A stretch of DNA of 64,000 nt, taken from the NCBI RefSeq assembly GCF_021130785.1, contig NC_060211.1:126801001-126865000 (forward strand), written 5' to 3'. A model generated the notes under the pieces. It saw only the letters and a program-made list of their open reading frames with translations. It was not told the DNA's origin and made no database searches. The translations under genes were made by a program, and so were the position numbers. Below, one piece after another: positions 36,601 through 48,249 of the stretch (positions within the stretch are counted from its first letter, which is position 1; the number at the start of each line of letters is the position of its first letter). This stretch comes from Homalodisca vitripennis (taxonomy: Eukaryota > Arthropoda > Insecta > Hemiptera > Cicadellidae).

Positions 36601-39600
36601 ACTGGCAGCCATAGTGATTTTAATTTCATAAGAGCACTGTTACACTTCAAAAACTTTAGAATGGGAAAGAAGATATGTAATGGTGAAGACGCTTACATGT
36701 CTTCTTCAGGTAATTTAACACTCCATGAGAACAATATTAAATCTCAAACACTTTTATATGCTTTTTTCATATTAGAGTTAAGGAGGATGTATACTTATAA
36801 TAGTAAGACTGTTTTAAAGACATGATTAATACACATCCAAACATGTTCTAGTTTTTTTGTACAGTTTATTTTAAATATTCAAACAATGAAGTATAATAAG
36901 TTTCATATTAATTTGATGAGTAACCAATAAAGAATTGTATCCTTAAAATGAGACAACTTCATGTAAGCGTCTTTACCATTACATATCTCCCTTTCCCATT
37001 TTTAGGCCAGATGTTAAAAATTAATTTCAAGTATATTGGCAACATGTATTATGAGCTATGAATCTGCTCCTCTTTTGTACTGATTGATTTTCATAAATTA
37101 CCATCTACTTGTTATTAGTGTTCACAATTGGTACTCTTACTAATCTGGTGCAACATATCTTTAAGTTATGTGCTTAAAAGAAAGGGCATTCATACCTTAT
37201 CTCAACACCCTATTCTAATATTGCATCATTCTAATCCAGCATTGTGTCACCCTAGACTACCAAAAACTTCGCTGACATCCCAAAAGACTCCATCTGCCCA
37301 TCTCTCCCCTCCTAACTCACCGGTAGTTATCCCTTTCCTACTTCTAGGACAAAAAAAAGTACTCAAATTATGTGATTCAAAGTGTAAATATACTTGAATC
37401 ACATCAACTTTATTGTTTTTTTAATTCAAAACAGAGAATGTTTTCAAACTATTTATAAAACGTTGGTATCACAGAATTTGAAAGATAATTGTTTAAACGT
37501 CTTTCTATATAGTTTCTACATTTAGAAATTTTTTAAAATTGCAATAACCTATAATAGAAAAGTCCTAGAGAGTTGAAACTTGGCACATAGGTTCCTCTTA
37601 GTTCAAGAGAGAACACTAATGATTTTGGAGTCTAAACGTTAAAATCAAACGTAAAAAAATTTAATTATAATATTTGTAAATTGGCATTATAGCCATAAGA
37701 CCATAGAGAAATTGTACAAGCAAAAAGGAAATCACAGAATAAACAAATTTGTAAACAAACAAACTACAATGTAACAGTTAATCATATGGCATTAACTTGA
37801 TGATGGCATATGATCAAATTACTTTGTAGAATGGGTTAGTTTCTTTTTATGACACAAGCAAGTATACAAGTACTTGCAAGTACAAGTACAGAAAGCAAGT
37901 TGTCAAAAGTTAAATAATTTAGTATTTATAAAAAACAGTTAAATGCAAATGTAAACAGGAAGATAACTGTATATAACTGTACAAAGCCATATAGAATATT
38001 AACTTACACACATGACCCTCACCACAGTGATGATGAATACTTCAGGTAACATGATAACCAGTACTGCTATGATTAAAATTGTGTGCATAAATTAATCTAT
38101 AATAAATGTGATCTTGAGTTAATTTTGAATATTAATATAACGTTTATCAATTGTTTAACATTATTGTTTAATGTTGAATACACAATCAGTGGCATGCAAA
38201 CTTGTAAACCAAGATGTTTTTAAAAACTGCAACATTTATTTCGCAGAACGAAAACTAGAACAAAAAGGTTTAAAAATGATTGGAATTATTCTATACTATG
38301 AGTTTTAGCATAGCTTCCTTTAATGTGATTCACAATCTCAAAAAGTAATTTAAATTATTTATCTATATTCATTTGTTACTAACTAAAAATAATTATATCA
38401 ATTGGTTTAATCTGATTCACAATAAAAAGTTTTATTGAAGATGAACTTAGGTACAAAAAAACTTATTAATAAACAGGAAAGGAATACACTTAATTCTTCA
38501 CTACACAGTTATATCTTCTTTAAGTGATACTAAAATCATACTGTTCAAACTGCTCTTCTTCAAGACATCTAAACATAATGTTGTGTTAAAATATTGTTTA
38601 GAATAGCAAATAAATACTTTACACATTAGAAGTACGAGATAAAATAGAATCTGAACTGAAAACACCACATTTTAGAGTTTTGAAATTTAATTTCTCATTT
38701 ACACATGTACAGCAGGGGCACTGACGGTGTTCTAATGAGAATGTATAACATGTTAAGGGAATGTAGCCATCTAAAACAAAAATGGACAGAAGCCAATAGC
38801 TCTCTGATGATTATTCTTGAACAGCTATATACTTTATTATAAATGTTTATATTGTATCAGTATTTTATGAAAAATAAAACTCAAGAATTACTGTATACTT
38901 TTATTACCTCTGTGCATCCTAGGATATGCAACCTGTATTGCCTATAGTTCTTAAAGAGTCAATGTCATACCCATAGCCTCTGAATTTCATAGAAAATATT
39001 ACCCAAAATTCAATTGGTTTCACAATTTAACCTGTTCTTGATATTTGTATTTCATTGTATGATACCATTCTAATATCAAAGATTGTGAATAAATAATATT
39101 GTCTATAGTGTATTGCCTAAGCACTATCAATCACTAGACAGCTGCTAAGTCTCAGTTACGTCCACTTTATTGTCTCGGTTTCAATTTAATTGTCATTTAA
39201 AGAAACAAACTAGTGAATATTTCGAAAAATGAAAAAGAGAGTTTCAAGCAGTGGTTTAAAACATATTTGAAAAGCTTAACAAAGAAAGAGATCAAAGGTG
39301 AGTTGGATAAAGTTAATGAAAAATCTGATTCCGCTAACTATTTACAATTGAAAAAAGGAGTTTAAACATGGCCAAACATTCTCAAAAGGACATTGTTTGG
39401 ATGGTAAGTAGAGTGGAAGTGTTATCTATCACAAAAATAAGGAAGAAAATCTACAATATGATTTTGAGTGATTGACAAATCAAATTACACAAAATAGTAG
39501 AGACAACATGCATATGACAAGGTATGATGCTTTAAATTTTGCATGAAATAATTGCAAAAATTATATCAATCGACGAGGTGATGTCATGGCTTTTATTTCA

Positions 39601-42600
39601 GGACACAGAATTATCATCTAAACCAATTACTTGGAAAGAGAACAAACAATAGCTGGATAGTATTATGCAACATTATTGCACCATTGAGCAAAACATTTAT
39701 AAAAAAATCTTTGAAAAAAACTCATTTGAAAAGGCAAAAATCTATGGCTAAATTACTATGAAATTACAGTTTGAATTATTACTACATCGACTCTATTCAC
39801 AGAATCTGGCTCCTGTTACTTTTTTTATTTCCAAAATTTAAAAATCAACTCAGCGAACAACAGTTTATATGAGACAAGGTAACATGTCATCGCCCAAACA
39901 GATGCTTTAATGTAAGGATCTACAAAAATCCTACTTTTAGAATGGCTTAAAAAAGGTGTAAAGTTATACAATATATGTTGTTACGTTAAAGGTGTTTGAG
40001 AAACACTTGAAAAACTGTATAGAGCTACAAGGAGATTTTGTTAAAAGATTTTAAAAAGTTTTCTACTAAAATTCTAAAATTAGAATAGGTACAAGGTAGA
40101 GATTATTCAACTCACATCATGAACTCGCTTATTGTGCATGGCGATCAGGTCTTGCTCAAGTCTTTTCACTTCTTCTTGGAGACTCTTCGTTTTCGATTTA
40201 AGTATTAAATTCGATTCTTGCAATTCTGCACATATTAATAATAACAATCAATATCTTACAAAAATTCAGAATTACAAAATAATGTAGCATACCGAACATG
40301 AAATAAAACAACTGATAAGAGGAGATGAATTTTTATGTAAAGTAAAGTGACACTAATTATCCTATCTAAATAGATAAATGATATTTTGTTGTACATGACG
40401 TCATGGTTTAACCCAATCAATGCAATCTTTTGGTTTATCGAGCAAGTATCACAAAAAGAACGTAATTAAAATATTTATAGTGTTTTGACAAAATTGATAA
40501 CAACTGAGAATAACAAACCTGCAAAGAGCAGTGGGTTTATGTTGTTGTTGGGGGAAGTTGTCACAGAACGTGGCTCTCCAGCTGAACCTGTCTTGTCCAC
40601 TTTTCTCAGGTTTGTCTTCTCTAGAATTCAAAAAAATAATGGTTATGTGCTAAAAATATCTTTAATAATTTCTCTTCTTTGAATATTAGATTCATTAACA
40701 ATGAATAAATTATTAAAAATACAATTTAGTACCCTAACTTTTTACGAAAACTCATACAAACCATGTAAAAAGCTAAATTTAATATTAATTTATGAAAATA
40801 TACTCTTATGTTTTACAGTATTTTTTACCTCGTATGTGTGACATTTTAACAGGCATTGAGTTCAACTGTTTTTCTCTCTCTTTTTGTAATCGTTTATTCG
40901 TTAGTCTCACTTCTTCTATTTCTTTGGTTAACTTTGTTATTTCTTTTTCTCGAGTCGAAACCTCTTGCCTTAATCCTCGGATTGTAGCCAATAAATGAGT
41001 TTCCTCTTTGACAACCGCAGTGCTCTGTTTCAATCTCTTTGCATTCGATTTTAGTTGGTTAGCATCTTCTTTCTTCTGGTTAGCTTTTAGTGTAATTATC
41101 TCTTCCCTGCACTCTTTGAGTCTTTCTTCTAATTCTTGTATGTGGTCCTCGTACTTTTTCTAAAATAAGGAAAAGTTAAATATTAGTTAAGTTTAGATAA
41201 TACTACAACTATGGAGGATCACCATTAGGACCATTAGGATTCTAAATATGAAGACATGAATGTCATGATTGACATAACTGAGAAAATAACATCTGAACCA
41301 GAGAAAGAATTTGAAGTTTTTGGGTTCATAGGAGTAAATCTCACTAAGCATAAATTGTATGACAAATTAATGCAAAACTCAACTGAGATGTATAGATTTT
41401 TTTCAATCCAACTACAACCAGTTCAAACAGTTTTTAAGCAATTCTTAAAAGAGCAAGAACTGCTCCTTCACAAGCACTAGACACAACCATTCATCTCATA
41501 TGAACTACTAGATGATGGACCATTTCAAGTTAATTTGTTGTTAGCATCATGTTATTATGTGGCATATACTATCTATGTAAATCTTAACAGATAAATTGGA
41601 AAACTAAAAATAGTTTCCAAAAGTGTATTATTTCAGAAACAATTTTGAATGATTCCCTAAATCCCTGAAACTGGTGAGCTGGGTGGCCCGTGAAGCAGGT
41701 CCATCTGTATTATAGTGGTCCATCTGGTGCGATAGTTTAGATGTTTGTGCTTCTGTCACGCAAAAGCTACTATGTATAATTATCTTCAAAGCATGAACAC
41801 AAAATAATACGAGATAAAACTAACTCAAATCATTAATATATGAACATTGATGCCTCAAATATGCCTAATTTCGTTCAAAATTATCAAAGAAGCAACTTGA
41901 TACATCATAGTGCTACGGGACTCAGACTTTAGGATTCCTCTCCAGTGGCCTAAAATAGTTTAAGTGATACTGAAATCTCAGGAGCTATTTTTAATCAAAT
42001 ATCACATGAATGTTGCATAAACATTAGAGTTATTTCATTAGTGTTTGTAAAATCTGTTTCACTATTCAAGTACACGGCTGTGCAATATTATCCTTTAAAT
42101 TTTAAGTCCAATTATTTATTCTAAAGTAGATCAAGAAACGGGAATATTTTCTAATGATCATTACACCTCCCAAAAGTGCTTGGTATGCTATTTAAAAAGG
42201 ATATGCCTAAATCATCCCTGTTACTCAGTAAGGAATTGTGTGCGAAGCCACACGTAACAGCTAGTATTTAAATAACGGTTATTTTAAAAATTCAATAATT
42301 CAAAATAAATAATTCAAAAACTTGGTAATTCTAAGCAATATATGGGTCAACCTCGATTTTTTCTCATATTACAATATAATGTTCCAATAGTCAATTAGAA
42401 AAGGAAATGACTAGAATTTTTTGCCGAAAAGCAGTTATAGGGAGCAGGCAACCGCCAGACGGTCATATATTGCTTAGAGTTACCTATTAGTGATCAGGGG
42501 CACTGACGTGATCTGGGCTTCAAATTTGGAACTACTCAAGTTAATTTTTTTTCTAAAAGAGCAAGCAGCGCAAAGCGCTGCGCAGCGGGCAGGCATCGAG

Positions 42601-45600
42601 CGTGATCCTTTTTTTTATTAAAAATTTCTGATAAATTGTTATTACATATTACAATATAATGTAGGTAATGTATGTAAAAACAATTTTAAACACATAATTA
42701 CATGGTGGAAAGCAAAGTAAACCAATATAATCCGCCCAATACAAAATCTCCGTAAAAATCTGGTAAAGGAATCTGTGTCATTCCTTTGGCCTGAATCAAT
42801 TCAGTATATACGAAGATCACGCACGATGCTTGCCCGCTGCGCAGCGCTTTGCACTGCTTGCTCTTTTAGAAAAAAAATTAACTCGAGTAGTTCCAAATTT
42901 GAAGCCCAGATCACGTCAGTGCCCCTGATCACTAATAGGTAATTCTCGCGGTTGCCTGCTCCCTATAACTGCTTTCCAGCAAGAAATTCTAGTCATTTCC
43001 TTTTCTAATTGACTATTGGAAAATTATATTGTAAAATGAGAAAAATCGAGGTTGACCCATATATTGCTTAGAATTACCAAAAACTTTTACAAGCATATTT
43101 GAAAAATGATCAATCCTAAGAACATAAGTCTTATCAGACTTAAACTAAAACAGGTTAGTTAGTTTACTGAGGTTAGAACCTATTAGGGTAAAACTCTCAG
43201 TTTTTCAATCTTATAGACTGTTTCCTGAAAAACCCCTTACATTATAAAGTTAATCTGTGACTTTTAAGGGTTTCTTTTAGTATTTTATATTAGGATTATA
43301 CTTAGATAATATATTGAAATACATTGGAAACCTAATTAGAGGTAATATTTGATATTTGTACCTAACTAAATATAAAATATGGCTTAGATAAAATATCTGA
43401 TTATAATTCACTAAGTTAAATTAAATGCATTCCTTTAAAGGCATGTTTCAAGTACTCCGGCCTTTTAACCTATTGGCTACAAATTATGTATATTGCCTTC
43501 TGTCATTTAGCATCAACATAAATTACTGATGACGGACACTGTCCGTCACACTAAGTTTGTAATTTTGGAGTCAAAAAATATTCCTGATATTGATTATGAT
43601 TTTGGTATTTGTTTATACTATTACATAAATGGTCTGTTAATACTCGTATATAACATGTTAGATTTTGAAGCTGGCCAACTCTGTGAAAATCGATTGTTAC
43701 TGTTTTATCAGTTGATTGTTGCCGTTAAAAATCGTGTTGCAGCAAAATCACGATCTTTTCAGAGAGATTTAGTAACTTTGTATAGAACATACTCAATAAA
43801 TATAAAAATGAAGTGAGTGATGGTAACTGTGATGACGAAAGTTTGAGTAAAAGTAGTAGTAAAAGTGTCAATGAAGAAATTGAAGAAAATTATGTGACAA
43901 GGCATAAACTTGAAACTTGGGAGTGGACATGGCAAGCAAATGATCTACATAATTTTCATTTTAGTGGTAGATCTGGTATAAATCCAATTGTTGCTAGGCA
44001 AATAAATACTTAAAATATAAGGTAATAAATTTAACATGTTATAAGGTAGTTAAATATTTTTAATCAACTCTAAGCACCCACACAACAATTTTCATTGAAA
44101 AAGTGAAAAATTAATTCAATACCTGAGGGTAAAAATATTTCAATTTTAATTGGTAGTGAATGGGTTAAAAAGTAAAGTTAAACTGATACTATTCAAACAA
44201 TACAGATTTATAAAAATGAAATCTGTAAAATATTTGTTTTCGTCTACTGTATTATGATTGTGCATTTTATAATAAAACACAAATAGAGGTTCTATAAAAT
44301 TAAAATAAATAATTTCTTTAACTTCAAAAAGGTTGATAAGGCTAATAAGGGAGGGCTCAAACAGTTCTCTAAAAACTTCTTACTATGTATTTTACCTACA
44401 TCAAGATACCAAGATAATTTGGACATGAGCACAAATGTGATATAGGATTAATAACTCCAAACTCTAAACTGCAGATCTATTTTAAATACCACTAAGTGGC
44501 AACAACTACTCGATCTATTTGTGTCACTGTACACGCACTGACCTGCATATTGAGGAACTGAGTGTGCAATGCAGAGAGTGACTCCTGGCGTGAAGACAAC
44601 TCCTTCTCCAGTTCTACCAGCCGAGAGCTGGACTGAGTCTCACTTGAAATGACTGGGAAACACGACTCAGATCTTTGCCGGCGCTTGACGATGCTTTCAA
44701 GTTCCCTGACCTGACCATCACAAATAACAAATAAAATGAAAGAATAGAAATTGTTGATATTCACTTAATTTAATTTCCAAAAACGAGATAAAACTTTACA
44801 ATGGAGTACTACAAAATTTGAAGCATCTGATTTATTGTTAGTTTTTAAACCCTAATTTTTCACACATGTTGTAATATATCATAACTACACTCGATTACAT
44901 GTTTAAAGTTTATTTTTGACAATTTACCTTTGAATTGTGAAGGTAACAGGAATTTTTTGGACGTTTGCCATTGTTCAGTGATACAAACAATCAGTAACAC
45001 TACGGTACATACTAACACATGATTCTAACCAACAATATTTCCTGATACCCAGAACATCCATGAACACCTATCACGATCTGCCAGCTACCTCAATAGAGAA
45101 GCACTGTTCTTTATGAGAGTTACTGAGAAATTTAACAAAGTTTTTGTTTGACAATTTATGGGTTAAACTAATCAAAAGGTAATTTTCTAAATAAAGAAGT
45201 CAAATGTTGATATCTTCACACTAAAAGAAACACACTGAAAATCTTAAATATTCTCTCCAGCTACAAATTTGTGAAAGAAATAGGGTATAAAGTCCATGGT
45301 ATACTTGAGGCATTTTATTAATTTTTTTAACAGTGAACCATGAAAGTTGTACATATACAATCTTTATATTGACAGTTAGTCTTCCAGACAACCACAAAAA
45401 AAAAATATACATATAAACCCCTGAAACATGTTGGACAAAACAGTGTCTCTCAAATCTTTGAGAATCCTGTCTTACAGGTGTGTGAAGTAATAAATTTTTA
45501 TTGCCATTGAGCATTCTTTTCAGACAATGAGAATGACTTATCCCTTGGTAATCTATAATGCCACAACCATCCTGAGTAGTTAGCCAAGGTAATTTATTGT

Positions 45601-48217
45601 AATCACTATGATATTGTACCATTTGTTATAGAAAACATAGTAAAAGAATTATCTACTTTAATACCATTTTCTTCATGGTTTTAATTTTAGTGTCCCTGTC
45701 TAAAGACTTGACTCTTTGGTTATTAAAAATTGTTTAACTAAAGGAAAGAATCATTTTAATTACTATTGCATTAATAAAGTATCAGGAGTACATACATATT
45801 GTGATTGGCTGGACTAACCTGACGTTTAAGGTCAAGGTTCTCCTTCAGAAGCATCTCCTTTTCATGTACCAGATCCTTGACTGTCTGCCGCTCCACTGCC
45901 AGCGCTGCCTGTAGCTGACTGATTGTGAGGTTGTGAGACTCCAGCTGCTGGCTGTACATGCTTCCCTCTCTGCCACCCAACTCTCCCTTTAGCACCCCCA
46001 ACGTTGTACTCATCTGGGCTATCTGGAATATGGAACGACATTCCATGTATTCATAGAATATATATAACATCTTTGCCTACTTTCAACAGTTTTTCTTGTC
46101 TAAAGTTTATACAATATATGATTTGAGAGGGACACTAATTACTAAATACATTACCACTGTTGTGATACACATTATTGAACTATTCCATGTCAATATCTGC
46201 AATCTGAACTTAACGTCCACAGCTAAAAAGCTCTTTATTTATTAAAATGCAGAAAATATTTTACTATGCATACAATGAACAAGTTTTTACATATAGTTAG
46301 TTAAAAAGATATGAATAAATTTCATAGTACAATTAGTATAAAACAACATGAATAATAAGAATATTTTATTTGCCATACTGGCTTACACAAATAGTAACAT
46401 ATTCTTATTTAGCAATATTGTCACTAACCTTCGTAAATAAATTATAAAGAATTAAGTCACTAAAATACAGTTAATAAGTTAACACAGATAAAAATAGTTA
46501 TTGCTTGATAAAATATTAGCAAACTTAATCAACATGAAAATACAACTAATAACAAATCAATTCCCATTAGGCAATACATCGAAGTGTTCAACTTTGCTCC
46601 AACTAATGAAAAAGAAGTTTTAGAAATAATTAGCTCTCTCAAATCAAAATTATCATGTGGTTTGGATGAGGTACCATCCAAGGCTGTCAAGCATTGTGCT
46701 GAACAACTCGCTGCCCCCCTTGCTGCTGTGATAAATAAATCATTTGAACAAGGACACTTTCCCATCATTACTAAAATTATCGAAGATTTACCCAAAACAC
46801 AAGACTGGAACAACTACAAAATTAGAGAACTATCGGCCAATCTCATTGATATCCACATTTTCAAAAATAATAGAAAAAATTGCAATCAAAAGGATGACTG
46901 AACATCTGCAAAACCAAGAGCTGCTAACAAAACATCAGCACGGCTTCTTAAAAGGAAGATCAACACTAAGTGCATTAGTCAGCCTAGTTTGAATTTGTCA
47001 CAGATCAGCTGGAGGACAACAAACTTGTAGCAGCTGTTATGGTTGACTATAGCAAAGCTTTCGACTGCTTGGGACACGAACTCATTCTAACTAAACTGGC
47101 AACTCTAGGTGTCAGGGGAGGGTCGGGGAACTGGATAGCGAGTTACCTAGAAGGACGCCAACAGCTTGTAGAATTACAAACATCAACAAATGGTAAGAAG
47201 ACATCCTTCAAATCCACCTTTCAACCCTCAAATAGAGGAGTACCACAAGGCTCAGTTTTGGGCCCTTTTCTGTTTGTCCTTTTTACCAATGATTTTCCAA
47301 ATTCCATAAATTATAACTCTGTAATGTATGCCGATGACACTACTCTCCTTCTAACCACAAATACTGCTGAAGAGCTCCACTCTGACATAATATCATCAAC
47401 GCAAGAAACACTTCACTACTGTCTCCAAAACGACCTGGTAATAAATCCAAAAAAAGACAACCTGCATAAACTTTAGTAGGCGACTGGACGAGATACCAAA
47501 AATTCCTGATCTCTTGGTAGAAAAAGAAGCCAAATTACTGGGAGTTACCATAGACTCTGATCTTTCCTGGACTACTCATGTCAATAATTTGAGCAAGAAG
47601 CTGGCATCAGGAGTTTTTGTTGTGAGAAGAATGAAGTGGATTGGAGGACTCGATATAGCGAAAGCAGCCTACTACGCCTTGATTGAATCCCACATTAGGT
47701 ATGGTTTGATAGTGTGGGGTGGCACAACCAAACAAAACCTAAATAGAATCCTAGTCCTACAAAAGAAGGCAATAAGAACACTTGCTGATCTAAAACCAAC
47801 AGAGAGTTGTAGAGAATCTTTCAAAGCACTAGGAATTCTAACAGTGATAAGTCTCTATATCCACACTGTTGTTACCCACACACACCAGCAGGACTACAGA
47901 CGAGGGGAGAATATCCACCACTACAACACGAGACGAGCAAAAGACTACATACTTCCACTACACCACACTACACAGTACAGCAAGAAGCCGTCGTACATCG
48001 GACGTAAACTGTATAATGCACTACCAGAATCACTGAAGAACCTGAACACCCAACAACTGAAGAGACAACTACAGGACTGGCTGGTGGAACGACCGCTATA
48101 CACATTGGAGGAATTCTTCACCATGACACAAACCTACTAATTTTGTAAAGCAAGAAGCATGAAGACAATTCTGTATTTTGACGCCATTACATTTTCTTGA
48201 TGAAATTGTAAATAAAG

Positions 48218-48249
<32 letters not shown>

